Source: an uncultured Lachnospiraceae bacterium (GTDB taxonomy: Bacteria > Bacillota > Clostridia > Lachnospirales > Lachnospiraceae). From it: a DNA stretch of 64,000 nt. This document shows positions 17,571 to 26,836 of the stretch, one piece after another. The position numbers were made by a program, and so were the translations under genes. Below the pieces are notes generated by a model. That model searched no databases, was not told where the DNA came from, and saw only the letters and a list, made by a program, of their open reading frames with translations. The stretch's first letter is position 1. Each line of letters opens with the position of its first letter. The stretch lies in the NCBI GenBank assembly GCA_900317585.1, contig ONHG01000006.1, forward strand, positions 62,001 to 126,000, read 5' to 3'.

Positions 17571-18482
17571 ATGGGTAAGTACATTGTAAAGAGAGTTATT
17601 CTCGCGATTTTTACAATCTTCATTATCAGTCTTATTACATTCTTTGCCATGAATGCAATTCCGGGTGGTCCATTCAATTCGGAGAAGGCAAAGAGTCCGG
17701 CGGTAATGAAAGAGCTTGAGGCACGCTACGGACTGGATCAGCCACTTATAGTCCAGTACAAGAACTACATGGCAGGCGTGCTGCACGGAGATTTCGGTGT
17801 TAGTCTTAAGACAGACCGTCCGATCTCAGATATCATTGGGGAGAGCTTCCCGATTTCAGCGAAGCTTGGACTTTTAGCGGCGCTCACTGCGATAGTATTC
17901 GGAGTGGTGCTCGGTTCGATAGCAGCGCTGATGCGAAACAGGTGGCCGGATCGAGTTATAGTATTCTTCGTCACACTGATTACGTCGATGCCGTCATTTG
18001 TCATCGCTACGTTATTACTTTATTTCTTCTGTATAAAGCTTGGTGTGGTGCAGGCCTTCAACTCAGGAAGCAACATGGTATTACTTCCGGTGCTGTCACT
18101 GTCACTTTCACCGATGGCATATATTACAAGACTTACAAAGACTTCAATGCTTGATGCACTCGGACAGGATTACATCCGTACGGCAAAGGCCAAGGGTGTA
18201 CATCAGTACAAGATTATATTTGTACATGCACTTCGTAATGCGCTTATTCCGGTCATCACATATGTGGGACCTATGATTGGTGGTATCCTCACAGGTTCAA
18301 TGGTTATTGAGAGTATTTTCAATATCGGAGGACTCGGTTCCAAGTTCGTAAGCTGTATCACAAACCGTGATTACACAATGATTATGGCCACAACGCTTTT
18401 CCTTGCTGTCATCATGGTAGGCGCGAACCTCATTACAGATATTGTATACAAAGTGATTGATCCACGTATTAAGCTTGATTAA
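17571..18482 (+). CDS. oppB: Oligopeptide ABC transporter permease OppB
   Basis: 303 residues starting at MGKYIVKRVILAIFTIF, with GAGGGAGAG as ribosome site. Six membrane helices are expected. The N-terminal membrane segment and the long external segment with PGGPF and GLDQPLIVQY are typical of OppB/DppB, and the cytoplasmic EAA-type loop reads DYIRTAKAKGVHQYKIIFVH. It forms the transmembrane channel with OppC, fed by the lipoprotein OppA. First gene of oppBCDFA, 12 bases from oppC. Confidence 0.93.
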   Translation: MGKYIVKRVILAIFTIFIISLITFFAMNAIPGGPFNSEKAKSPAVMKELEARYGLDQPLIVQYKNYMAGVLHGDFGVSLKTDRPISDIIGESFPISAKLGLLAALTAIVFGVVLGSIAALMRNRWPDRVIVFFVTLITSMPSFVIATLLLYFFCIKLGVVQAFNSGSNMVLLPVLSLSLSPMAYITRLTKTSMLDALGQDYIRTAKAKGVHQYKIIFVHALRNALIPVITYVGPMIGGILTGSMVIESIFNIGGLGSKFVSCITNRDYTMIMATTLFLAVIMVGANLITDIVYKVIDPRIKLD

Positions 18483-18494
18483 GGAGAGATAAAG

Positions 18495-19553
18495 ATGAAA
18501 GATAATATGAAGAGAGCACCTTTCTCCACACAGATTGACCTTAGTAAGTTCGATATGAAGGATTTTGCCAAGGCATCAGATGAAGAAAAACGCCAGCAGG
18601 AGGTTATGGGTGAGTCAACTACCTTCTTTAAGGATGGTCTTAAGAGACTCCGCAAAAATCCACTGGCTATGGGTTCTATTATAGTTTTGGTTTTACTTAT
18701 TTTGGTTATTCTTCTGGCACCAAAGATTGTGCCTTACGGCTATGCAGATATCGTTAAGGGTGCACAGAACTTAGAACCTTTCCAGTACAGCGAGGCTGAG
18801 CAGGCACAGCTTGATGCAGGTGAGAAGCTGTTCCCGCACATTTTTGGTACAGATGAGCTCGGAAGAGACTATTTTATCCGTGTTGTTTACGGAGCTCGTG
18901 TATCGCTGGGAGTCGGTGTGTTTGCATCACTGCTTGTGCTTATAATCGGTATCATTTACGGTTCCGTATCAGGCTTCTGCGGTGGCAAGGTAGATATGAT
19001 TATGATGAGAATAGTAGATATCATTTATTCATTGCCGGATATGCTGCTCATCATTTTACTCGCAGTTGTATTAAATGAGGTGCTGACACCTGTAATAAAG
19101 GGTACAGTGCTTTCAAAGCTCGGTGTCAACATGATTGCACTTTTCATAGTGTTTGGATTGCTTTACTGGGTAGGAATGGCAAGACTTATAAGAGGTCAGA
19201 TTCTTACCATCAAGCAGAATGAGTACATTCTCGCAGCAAAGTGTATCGGAACATCATCAGCCCGCACTATCAGAAAACACATTTTACCGAACTGTCTGTC
19301 AGTAATCATCATTACTACAGCGCTTCAGATACCATCAGCCATCTTTACGGAGAGTTATCTGTCATTTATCGGACTTGGTGTTTCGGCTCCTATGCCTTCA
19401 CTTGGTTCGTTGGCAAATACAGCGCGTGGCGGACTCCAGAGCTACCCATTGCGTCTTATTTTTCCGGCGCTTACGATTTGTATCATTGTTCTTACATTGA
19501 ATCTTATCGGTGACGGCTTAAGAGATGCATTTGACCCTAAATTATCGAAATAG
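18495..19553 (+). CDS. oppC: Oligopeptide ABC transporter permease OppC
   Basis: 352 residues. The long cytoplasmic N-terminal extension (about 60 residues) precedes TM1 (AMGSIIVLVLLILVILLAP). HIFGTDELGRDYFIRVVYGAR is a DppC/OppC hallmark. The EAA loop reads EYILAAKCIGTSSARTIRKH. Six membrane helices are expected. Partner of OppB. Ends 15 bases before oppD. Confidence 0.93.
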   Translation: MKDNMKRAPFSTQIDLSKFDMKDFAKASDEEKRQQEVMGESTTFFKDGLKRLRKNPLAMGSIIVLVLLILVILLAPKIVPYGYADIVKGAQNLEPFQYSEAEQAQLDAGEKLFPHIFGTDELGRDYFIRVVYGARVSLGVGVFASLLVLIIGIIYGSVSGFCGGKVDMIMMRIVDIIYSLPDMLLIILLAVVLNEVLTPVIKGTVLSKLGVNMIALFIVFGLLYWVGMARLIRGQILTIKQNEYILAAKCIGTSSARTIRKHILPNCLSVIIITTALQIPSAIFTESYLSFIGLGVSAPMPSLGSLANTARGGLQSYPLRLIFPALTICIIVLTLNLIGDGLRDAFDPKLSK

Positions 19554-19568
19554 TAAGGAGTGAGTAAG

Positions 19569-20573
19569 ATGGAAGATAATAAGTTTGTTCTTGAAGTATC
19601 TGATCTGCACACTACCTTCAAGACCGATAACGGAGACGTATCAGCTGTAAACGGTGTCAGCTTTAAGCTTGAGCCGGGAAAGACCCTTGGAATCGTAGGA
19701 GAGTCAGGCTCAGGAAAGTCAGTTACAGCATATTCAATCATGCAGATTCTTGCTGAGAATGGTGCCATCACAGGCGGCTCAGTAAAATATAAGGGTGAGG
19801 ATATCACCAAATGGAACAAAAAGAAAATGGCAGATTTCAGAGGAAAATGCTGTTCAATCATTTTCCAGGATCCTATGACATCGCTTAATCCGGTATTTAC
19901 GGTAGGCTACCAGCTTGAGGAGGCAGTGCTTCTTCACACAGACCGTACAAAGAAGGAAGCAAAGGAGCGCGCTATAGAGATGCTCACACTTGTAGGAGTA
20001 AATGAGCCTGAGAAGCGTGTAAATCAGTACCCTCATGAGCTTTCGGGTGGTATGAGACAGCGTGTCATGATAGCTATGGCATTGGCCTGTGAGCCGGATA
20101 TCCTTATTGCAGATGAGCCGACAACAGCTCTTGATGTGACTATCCAGGCACAGATTCTTGAGCTTATGCAGTCACTGCAGGAAAAGCTTGGCATGGCAAT
20201 CATCATGGTTACACATGATCTGGGTGTCATTGCTTCAATGTGTGATGAAATCATAGTTATGTACGGTGGCCGTGTGTGTGAGAGAGGAACAGCAGATGCC
20301 ATATTTTACAGCCCGGCGCATGAGTACACAAAGGGACTGCTTCGTTCAATCCCTACAAAGACCAATTCAAAAACCAGGCTTGTTCCTATCGGAGGCACAC
20401 CAATCAATATGCTAAACATGCCAAAGGGCTGTGCATTCTGCCCTCGCTGTGATGCCGCTATGAAGATATGTCTCACCGAAAAGCCGGAGGAAATCTGGGT
20501 TGGAGAGGATCATCTCGCATCATGCTGGATGAATATTAAGAATATGATGGAGGAGGGAAAATCAAATGAGTAA
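19569..20573 (+). CDS. oppD: Oligopeptide ABC transporter ATPase OppD
   Basis: 334 residues. ATG 19569 is preferred because AAGGAG lies 8 bases upstream; a GTG at 19560 is in frame but overlaps that site. Walker A GESGSGKSVTAYS, Q-loop FQDPMTSLNPVF, signature ELSGGMRQRVMIAMAL, Walker B ILIADEPTTALDVT, and the C-terminal oligopeptide/dipeptide domain with four cysteines (CAFCPRC, KICLTEK, SCW) that in OppD-type proteins can bind an Fe-S cluster. Overlaps oppF by 8 bases. Confidence 0.94.
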   Translation: MEDNKFVLEVSDLHTTFKTDNGDVSAVNGVSFKLEPGKTLGIVGESGSGKSVTAYSIMQILAENGAITGGSVKYKGEDITKWNKKKMADFRGKCCSIIFQDPMTSLNPVFTVGYQLEEAVLLHTDRTKKEAKERAIEMLTLVGVNEPEKRVNQYPHELSGGMRQRVMIAMALACEPDILIADEPTTALDVTIQAQILELMQSLQEKLGMAIIMVTHDLGVIASMCDEIIVMYGGRVCERGTADAIFYSPAHEYTKGLLRSIPTKTNSKTRLVPIGGTPINMLNMPKGCAFCPRCDAAMKICLTEKPEEIWVGEDHLASCWMNIKNMMEEGKSNE

Positions 20574-21558
20574 TGAGACAAATAACAACGAGTACCTGCT
20601 CAAGGTAGACCATTTGAAGCAGTATTTCCCTGTTCATGACGGATTTAAAAAGATGGAATTAAAGGCAGTCGATGATGTGTCATTTGCCATAAAGCCGGGT
20701 GAGACGCTTGGACTTGTTGGCGAGTCAGGCTGTGGAAAGACAACCGTAGGACGTACTCTTTTACGTCTGTACCAGCCTACAGCAGGACGCATTGAGTTCG
20801 ACGGCAATGTATTGTTTGACAGTGAGAAGAAGATAGATGTGAATATGCATCCTTACCGTAAGCAGATGCAGATGGTATTCCAGGATCCGTATTCATCACT
20901 CAACCCTCGTATGACGGTTGAGGATATCATCGGAGAGCCTCTCGATGTGCACAAGCTTTACAATAGCAAGAAAGAGCGCCATGAGATGATTATGGATCTC
21001 ATGGAGACAGTTGGACTAAACGCAGACCATGCCACACGCTATGCACATGAGTTTTCGGGTGGACAGAGACAGCGTATCGGAATAGCAAGAGCGCTTGCAG
21101 TAGATCCGAAGTTTATCGTATGTGATGAGCCGGTATCGGCACTTGATGTTTCAATTCAGGCTCAGGTAGTCAACATGTTTGAGGATCTGCAGAAGGAGAG
21201 AGGGTTATCATACCTGTTTATAGCGCATGATCTGCTTGTAGTGCAGCATATCTCTGATAGAATAGCAGTTATGTACTTAGGTCATATGATGGAGCTTGCA
21301 GATGCTGATGAGCTGATGGACAATCCAATTCATCCGTACACACAGTCGCTGCTTTCAGCGGTTCCGATTCCGGATCCTGAGACTGCCAGACACAGCAAGC
21401 GAATCGTGCTTGAGGGAGATGTTCCTTCACCTCTTCGCATGCCTAGCGGCTGTCCGTTCCGTTCACGTTGTAAATATGCGACAGAACAGTGTGCAGCAGC
21501 ACGTCCGGAGCTTACAGACAGAGGAAACGGACATATGGTTGCATGTTTCAACCGCTAA
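20566..21558 (+). CDS. oppF: Oligopeptide ABC transporter ATPase OppF
   Basis: 330 residues. Walker [26 protein letters not shown], signature [16 protein letters not shown], Walker [15 protein letters not shown], and a C-terminal domain with [17 protein letters not shown]. It pairs with OppD to energise peptide import. The overlap with oppD indicates translational coupling. It is followed by a hairpin without a T-run before oppA. Confidence 0.94.
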   Translation: MSNETNNNEYLLKVDHLKQYFPVHDGFKKMELKAVDDVSFAIKPGETLGLVGESGCGKTTVGRTLLRLYQPTAGRIEFDGNVLFDSEKKIDVNMHPYRKQMQMVFQDPYSSLNPRMTVEDIIGEPLDVHKLYNSKKERHEMIMDLMETVGLNADHATRYAHEFSGGQRQRIGIARALAVDPKFIVCDEPVSALDVSIQAQVVNMFEDLQKERGLSYLFIAHDLLVVQHISDRIAVMYLGHMMELADADELMDNPIHPYTQSLLSAVPIPDPETARHSKRIVLEGDVPSPLRMPSGCPFRSRCKYATEQCAAARPELTDRGNGHMVACFNR

Positions 21559-21570
21559 TATAAGGTTTTT

Positions 21571-21602
21571 ACCGGCATATAGCTTAAGCCGCTTGTGCCG
21601 GT
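21571..21602 (+). other. Intercistronic hairpin between oppF and oppA
   Basis: ACCGGCA (21571-21577) pairs with TGCCGGT (21596-21602), and there is no T-run. Such stems often stabilise or partly terminate mRNA, so the binding protein can be made in excess; that role is inferred. Confidence 0.5.
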
Positions 21603-21644
21603 TCTAACATAAATTTATTTTTCATTATATAAGGAGGAAGAAAG

Positions 21645-23327
21645 ATGAAAAAGAGATTAGTAGCACTTACTCTTGTTGCAGCTATGGCACTTGGCATGAC
21701 TGCTTGTGGAAGCAAGAGCAACAACAAAACAACTAATAACGACACTCCTGATACTGCTGTATCAACAGCGGTAGACTGGACAAGCTATGACGAGTTAGTA
21801 GATTCTATCCGTACAGAAACAGATCTTGCAAAGCGTGCAGAGATGATGCACCAGGCAGAGGATATGCTTATGGATACATGGTGTGTTATTCCACTTTACT
21901 ACTACAATGACCAGTATATGCTCAAGGATTATGTAACAGACATATACTCAACAGTAGAGGGTATGAAATACTTCTACAATGCAAAGAACACAAAGAATGC
22001 CGGAAAGTTAAACATTTTCATGGCATCAGAGCCTGATCATATCGATCCTGCATTAAACAGTACTGTTGACGGCGGATGTCTTGCAGTAAACAGCTTTGAG
22101 GGTCTTATGCGTTACAACGCTGAGGGCAAGCTTGAGCCTGCATGTGCAGAGAGCTATGAGGTTTCTGAGGATGGCCTCACATACACATTCACAATGCGTG
22201 ACGGTCTTAAGTGGTCAAATGGTGATGAGCTTACTGCAAAGGATTTCGAGTGGTCTTGGAAGAGAGCTGCAGATCCTAAGACAGCTGCAGATTACAGCTA
22301 CCTTTGCGCAGTATTCGCAGGATATGATGATACAAAGGGGCTTGCTGCTGATGATGTAGTTGCTTCTGATGATGGAAAGACTCTTACAGTCAAGCTTAAA
22401 GCAGTTACACCATACTTCCTTGACTTATGTGCATTCCCATTCTTCTTCCCTGTAAACCAGAACTCAGTAGAGGGAAATGATGACTGGGCAAACGATGCAG
22501 GCGACAAGTTCGTTACAAACGGTGCATTCACACTCAAGGAGTGGAAGCATGATTCAAGCATGACATATGTTAAGAATCCTAACTACTGGGATGCTGACAA
22601 TGTAACAGTTGATGAGATGAACGTAATGCTTACATCTGATGATGTTTCAGCTTACACAGCTTACCAGAACGGTGACCTTGATTTTATTGATTCAATTCCT
22701 ACAGCAGAGATTGAGTCAGCTAAGAAGACAAGCGAGTTCTACACAGTAGACAACCTTGGAACATACTACGCAGGCTTCAACATCAACTCTAAGCTTTACT
22801 CAGACCTTGGATTAGATGCTGACCAGGCTAAGGTATTCAGACATGCAATCTGTCTTCTTATCGATCGTCAGTACATCATCGATACAATCGCCCAGGGCGG
22901 ACAGAAGATTGCCACAACATTTATCCCAGAGGGTGTTACAGATGGTAACGGTGGCGAGTTCAAGAACAAAGATTACTACGGCACAGATTACGATAAGAAC
23001 TTTGAGGAGGCTAAAGAGCTTCTTGCTTCTATCGGATTATTAGATGAGAGCACAGGCCAGGTAAACCAGACTATCGAGTTCTCATACCTTACAAACAACT
23101 CAGAGTCAAATGTAAAGATTGGTGAGGCTATTCAGGCTGATCTTTCAAAGGTAGGTATCAACTTAAAGGTTGAGCAGCAGGAGTGGAACGTATTCCTTAA
23201 CAGCCGTAAGGACGGACAGTTTGATTTCGCCCGTGAGGGATGGCTTATGGATTACAACGATCCAATCAACATGCTTGAGATGTTCACAACAAAATCAGGT
23301 AACAACGATATGCAGTTCGGTCGTTAA
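21645..23327 (+). CDS. oppA: Oligopeptide-binding lipoprotein OppA, apparently circularly permuted
   Basis: 560 residues. Signal peptide 1-20 with lipobox GMTAC (Cys21) and a Asn/Thr-rich linker. Residues 45-113 (YDELVDSIRTETDLAKRAEM, then AEDMLMDTWCVIPLYYYNDQ and GMKYFY) look like the piece normally found at the extreme C-terminus of SBP_bac_5 proteins. Residues 118-560 are the usual N-lobe, middle and most of the C-lobe (KLNIFMASEPDHIDPALN at the start). The frame then stops right after GWLMDYNDPINMLEMFTTKS plus NNDMQFGR, where the displaced segment should follow. So the family order seems rotated. Likely still binds peptides, since both lobes are complete. Strong ribosome site AAGGAGG. Confidence 0.88.
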   Translation: MKKRLVALTLVAAMALGMTACGSKSNNKTTNNDTPDTAVSTAVDWTSYDELVDSIRTETDLAKRAEMMHQAEDMLMDTWCVIPLYYYNDQYMLKDYVTDIYSTVEGMKYFYNAKNTKNAGKLNIFMASEPDHIDPALNSTVDGGCLAVNSFEGLMRYNAEGKLEPACAESYEVSEDGLTYTFTMRDGLKWSNGDELTAKDFEWSWKRAADPKTAADYSYLCAVFAGYDDTKGLAADDVVASDDGKTLTVKLKAVTPYFLDLCAFPFFFPVNQNSVEGNDDWANDAGDKFVTNGAFTLKEWKHDSSMTYVKNPNYWDADNVTVDEMNVMLTSDDVSAYTAYQNGDLDFIDSIPTAEIESAKKTSEFYTVDNLGTYYAGFNINSKLYSDLGLDADQAKVFRHAICLLIDRQYIIDTIAQGGQKIATTFIPEGVTDGNGGEFKNKDYYGTDYDKNFEEAKELLASIGLLDESTGQVNQTIEFSYLTNNSESNVKIGEAIQADLSKVGINLKVEQQEWNVFLNSRKDGQFDFAREGWLMDYNDPINMLEMFTTKSGNNDMQFGR

Positions 23328-23398
23328 TCTGATTTTGCTATCATAACAAAGCCGCTCATGCCATTCGCACGACAATGCGAATAACATTCAGAGTATAT

Positions 23399-23435
23399 AG
23401 GAAGTCATACAGCTATTGTATGGCTTCCTTTTTTT
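23399..23435 (+). terminator. Rho-independent terminator after oppA
   Basis: AGGAAGTCATACA pairs with TGTATGGCTTCCT (one G-U) around a short loop, followed by a T-run. A separate small inverted repeat ATTCGCA/TGCGAAT lies at 23363-23382. Confidence 0.85.
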
Positions 23436-23550
23436 GCGTTTAAAGTGGGCTTTTCAGAGAGCTTTTCAGAGAGAAAAAAGGCTCTTTAAAAAAATATGAT
23501 AATGGTGTAGAATTGTTATTATATAGTTTTAGAATGATGTTTGAGGGTGT

Positions 23551-24327
23551 GTGATGATTTTAGGACTAAGTGATACGGAAAAGAAATTTAAGACAGCGAT
23601 GGATACGGCAGGTGCCGACATGACAGTGGTCAACAGCTGGCTTAAGCTGTATGTCAAAACCAAAAAGAATTCCTCCGGTGTTGCAAAGCGCTATTATGGC
23701 GTGAAGACAGGCTTAAGCAGCCTGCTTTCAGATTTAAAGGAGCTTGAGCAGCTTGTTATAGGGTATTGTGAGCTCACAGGAACCGACCGGAAGCACTTTG
23801 GAGAGCTGATAAAGGCTTGCAAAGCGAAAAGCGGCATGTTTGACGATGAATTTTTAATCAGCAAGGTGGACACGGATTTTCACACGACTCTGGACTCTGT
23901 TGTAAAGCAGGGGGAGAGATATCTGTCATCCTTTGACAACGGTATCATTTTACAGAGTGAGATAGAGAACCTGATACATCTGACTGGTGAAGGGCTTGAA
24001 AGGAAAAAGCCTGATTTGTTTGCTCTGTCATATTTCTATCTGGGGCACAGCAACAAAGAGCTTGCAGAGCTAAATTTCACACAAAAGACTAAGAGAGTGC
24101 ATGATATATATTACGAGGAGTTCTGGAAGGATATATTAAAGCAGCTTGAGGCATGTGTGAAGCAGGCTGAGGCCATAAACGATAAGTATGAGGGCACGAC
24201 AGACCGGCGCACGGCAAGGATACTGTCGGAGCTTAAGCCGCTGCTTGTGGGTGTTGCAAAGCAATGGGAGCCGGAACAGACAGCAGAGTACATACTGCGC
24301 GATATGTGCAGGATATTCAGGGATTGA
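23551..24327 (+). CDS. Hypothetical cytoplasmic helical protein
   Basis: 258 residues (GTG 23551 or ATG 23554; ribosome site weak). No signal peptide, membrane helix or catalytic motif. The predicted structure is nearly all helical, with Lys, Leu and Glu-rich amphipathic segments (for example LSSLLSDLKELEQLVIGY). Not recognised. It is followed closely by two more small genes (34 and 22 bases away) that may form an operon with it. Confidence 0.6.
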   Translation: MMILGLSDTEKKFKTAMDTAGADMTVVNSWLKLYVKTKKNSSGVAKRYYGVKTGLSSLLSDLKELEQLVIGYCELTGTDRKHFGELIKACKAKSGMFDDEFLISKVDTDFHTTLDSVVKQGERYLSSFDNGIILQSEIENLIHLTGEGLERKKPDLFALSYFYLGHSNKELAELNFTQKTKRVHDIYYEEFWKDILKQLEACVKQAEAINDKYEGTTDRRTARILSELKPLLVGVAKQWEPEQTAEYILRDMCRIFRD

Positions 24328-24360
24328 CATAGAAAATGCAGATTGATAAAGGAGCAGAAT

Positions 24361-24945
24361 ATGAATATTATAATTTGGGTTATTATATTAGGAGCAATTT
24401 TTTATATTAATAAAAAATCAAAGAACGCAGGCAGCAAAAATACGCAGCCCAACAAACCGAGATCGCAGCAGAAGCAGATGCAGCAGATATGGAACAGCAT
24501 GCAGAATACAGTTCAGTCGGGTATGAATGCATTGAACCAGACATATCAGCAGAAACCACAGCCACAGATGCAGCAGAGAGTACAGCAACCTCAGAGACCA
24601 CAGATGCAGCAGAGAGTACAGCCACAGCAGAGACCGCAGCAAAGCAATCCGGATATAGTGCAGAGGGCCGTGAAAAATAACGCACGCTTTGCGGATGATA
24701 CGACACAAAAAGAGATTGAGACTATGCACGGACATAGCGAGGCGCAGCAGAGGCTGGCTCAGGAGCACTCAAGAAATTGCCAGACACTGCATACCAAAGC
24801 GGCAGACGGTACAAAGATTATAGAAGCTGAGACACAGAGCATGTTTGGCAGTGTTGATGATCTGATTGCCATGGGATACAGCGGCAATCTGGAGTTTGAG
24901 AGAGATTTCCTTGGGGAAGGCTTAGACATGATTAACAACTTTTAA
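24361..24945 (+). CDS. Membrane-anchored Gln/Pro-rich protein
   Basis: 195 residues. ATG 24361 is preferred over 24343 because AAAGGAG lies 6 bases upstream. One N-terminal membrane helix (MNIIIWVIILGAIFYI) is followed by a Gln/Met/Pro/Arg-rich region (residues 30-100) containing a duplicated QMQQRVQ element, then a charged helical C-terminus ending GEGLDMINNF. The low-complexity region is the product of a 24-base direct DNA repeat. Function unknown; possibly a scaffold or membrane-associated assembly protein. Confidence 0.65.
   Translation: MNIIIWVIILGAIFYINKKSKNAGSKNTQPNKPRSQQKQMQQIWNSMQNTVQSGMNALNQTYQQKPQPQMQQRVQQPQRPQMQQRVQPQQRPQQSNPDIVQRAVKNNARFADDTTQKEIETMHGHSEAQQRLAQEHSRNCQTLHTKAADGTKIIEAETQSMFGSVDDLIAMGYSGNLEFERDFLGEGLDMINNF
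24562..24621 (+). repeat. 24-bp perfect direct repeat inside the Gln-rich gene
   Basis: The same 24 bases, beginning CCACAGATGCAGCAGAG, occur at 24562-24585 and 24598-24621, 36 bases apart (a multiple of three). Slippage would change length without breaking the frame. Confidence 0.8.
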
Positions 24946-24966
24946 ATAATAGGAAAAGAGGCAGAA

Positions 24967-25554
24967 ATGATGGACAGAACACCAAAGCCCGGAGAGCTTT
25001 ACAGGCACTTTAAGAATAAGCTGTATCAGATAGTTACAGTGGCGACACATTCAGAGACAGGGGAAAAGCTGGTAATTTATCAGGCTTTATATGATAATTT
25101 TGGAGTATATGCCAGACCACTTGACATGTTTGTAAGTGAGGTGGATCATGAGAAATATCCTGATGTGAAGCAGAAATACAGGTTTGAGAGGATTACGCCA
25201 CAGACGAAGCAAATGGATACGCAGGTAAAGAGTGAGGCTGTCAGGCAGTCTGCAGCTAAGATGCCGGAAGCCGGAAGTGTACAATTGCAGACAAGTAAGG
25301 CACAGGTAGCAGATGCAGATGATGACCAGGCACCAAATCCGCAACTTATAAAGTTTCTCGATGCGGATACCCTTGAGGAAAAATACAACATCCTTGTATC
25401 AATGAGTGATACTATTACAGACAGGCTGCTTGATGATATGGCTGTAGTGATGGATGTTGTACTTCCTGAGGCTCCTTTAATGGAGAGATATGAGGATTTG
25501 AAAAATATTATCAGAACCCGTCAGCATTATGAGTTTGCCAACCGGCTCAGATAG
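24967..25554 (+). CDS. DUF1653-domain protein with helical C-terminus
   Basis: 195 residues (ATG 24967 or 24970). Residues 5-70 match the DUF1653 fold: PGELYRHFKNKLYQIVTVAT, TGEKLVIYQALYDNFGVYAR, then PLDMFVSEVDHEKYP. The middle (75-125) is a variable polar linker. The C-terminal 60 residues (LIKFLDADTLEEKYNILVSM, then DRLLDDMAVVMDVVLPE) form helices. Molecular role unknown. The last 28 bases overlap, in the opposite direction, the CYTH gene. Confidence 0.7.
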   Translation: MMDRTPKPGELYRHFKNKLYQIVTVATHSETGEKLVIYQALYDNFGVYARPLDMFVSEVDHEKYPDVKQKYRFERITPQTKQMDTQVKSEAVRQSAAKMPEAGSVQLQTSKAQVADADDDQAPNPQLIKFLDADTLEEKYNILVSMSDTITDRLLDDMAVVMDVVLPEAPLMERYEDLKNIIRTRQHYEFANRLR

Positions 25555-25979
25555 CTGTTGTGATATTTACCGGATTCGGTGACATCCTCGCCAAACCAGT
25601 CAGGGGCTGCGAATTCATTTGCTGCGTCAACAGAGTCGAATTCGACCTCCACAAGTGTAAGAGGAGCCAGATCACCCTCAAATACATCAAGCTCTGCGGT
25701 CAGGCCACCGTCAAGAGGTATGAGATAGCGTGTCTTTTCGATGAGTCGGCCGTCAATCTTTTGGACAAGATGGTCGTAGGCTTCTTTTGTGAGAGGAAGA
25801 TTGTACTCCTCGCGCACCATAAGCCCGGCTCCCTTGTAGGTCATATAATAGCTGTCATTTGAGCGTCTGACCCTGACAACAGGAGAGGTGCACAGATAGC
25901 CCTGGGCGATTTTTTTGCTCGCGTAGCTGTCTAAATTGGAAGGAAGCTGTTTAAGTAAGTATTTTCTTTCGATTTCCAT
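25527..25979 (-). CDS. CYTH-domain protein (triphosphate tunnel metalloenzyme family)
   Basis: 150 residues starting MEIERKYLLKQL, preceded by a GAAAGGATATACC ribosome site; a longer upstream reading from 26021 is not needed. It has the ExExK signature (EIERK) at the N-terminus, then arginine/lysine strands VVRVRRSNDSYYMTYKG, ELDVFEG and LVEVEFDS that form the anion tunnel. Members hydrolyse inorganic triphosphate or related substrates or act as adenylate cyclases; the substrate here is unknown. Cytoplasmic. Converges on the DUF1653 gene with 28 bases of overlap. Confidence 0.85.
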   Translation of the reverse strand: MEIERKYLLKQLPSNLDSYASKKIAQGYLCTSPVVRVRRSNDSYYMTYKGAGLMVREEYNLPLTKEAYDHLVQKIDGRLIEKTRYLIPLDGGLTAELDVFEGDLAPLTLVEVEFDSVDAANEFAAPDWFGEDVTESGKYHNSYLSRLANS

Positions 25980-26151
25980 GGTATATCCTTTCGGGTTATG
26001 TGTGGGTTTATTGTTACACATATCTGATTATAATGACCGGTATTTAAAAATTCAAGCGGTGAATCCAGGCTTATGAGCAGTAACTTTTTATAGGTGTTAC
26101 TGATATGCAGTAATTTCTATAGTATTATTAGAGAAAAAGAAGGAGAAAAAT

Positions 26152-26697
26152 ATGAGTAAAGTAGGAATTTTTATGGCAGACGGCTGTGAGGAGATTGAAG
26201 GACTTACAGTGGTCGATATAGTTAGAAGAGCAAAGCTTGAGATTGAGACCATATCAATCACAGAAAAAGCAGAGGTGACAAGCTCGCATCAGGTGACATT
26301 TAAGACAGATACCACAACGGCGCAGGCTGACTTTGACAGCTATGATGCAATCGTACTGCCGGGAGGTATGCCGGGTACATTAAACCTGGGTGCGGATGAG
26401 ATCGTGGTAAAGACTATTAAGAGCTTTGCCACTGAGGGAAAGCTTGTTGCAGCAATATGTGCAGCGCCTAGCGTGCTCGGTGAGAATCATATACTTGAGG
26501 GAAAAAAGGCTACATGCCATCCGGGCTTTGAGGAGAAGCTTCTCGGTGCACAGTGGCTTGAGCAGCCTGTAGTTGTGGACGGCAACGTGATTACAAGCCG
26601 TGGAATGGGAACAGCTATTGCGTTTGCACTCGAGATTGTCAGATACTTCACAGACGATGCCACAGTAGAGCATATTCGACAGGGACTGGTATACTAA
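26152..26697 (+). CDS. DJ-1/PfpI-family protein
   Basis: 181 residues, standard DJ-1 length. Conserved E in DGCEEIEGLT, the glycine-rich VLPGGMPGTLNL, nucleophile Cys103 in AAICAAPSVLG, and the HPGFEEKL segment. Members of this family include a glyoxalase-type deglycating activity and oxidative-stress functions; specific activity unknown. Strong GAAGGAG ribosome site. Monocistronic, facing the SASP gene across a shared terminator. Confidence 0.85.
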   Translation: MSKVGIFMADGCEEIEGLTVVDIVRRAKLEIETISITEKAEVTSSHQVTFKTDTTTAQADFDSYDAIVLPGGMPGTLNLGADEIVVKTIKSFATEGKLVAAICAAPSVLGENHILEGKKATCHPGFEEKLLGAQWLEQPVVVDGNVITSRGMGTAIAFALEIVRYFTDDATVEHIRQGLVY

Positions 26698-26772
26698 TAC
26701 AACATTCAGCAAATAATCAGACCGGCATGATTAGTATGATTAAAGGGTCAAAAGGTATCATTAGTATTATAA

Positions 26773-26818
26773 CAAAAGAGGTCACACACCAAACCCCATG
26801 GTGTGCGGCCTCTTTTTG
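26773..26818. terminator. Bidirectional terminator between the DJ-1 and SASP genes
   Basis: CAAAAGAGG pairs with CCTCTTTTTG and CACACC with GGTGTG, with T-runs on both sides. Confidence 0.8.
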
Positions 26819-26836
26819 TGCTTGTTATTGCAGAGC

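Noticed and set aside
24407..24768. Overlapping ORFs in the Gln-rich gene
   Set aside because: They come from the repeated CAG-rich coding sequence and lack ribosome sites or recognisable products.
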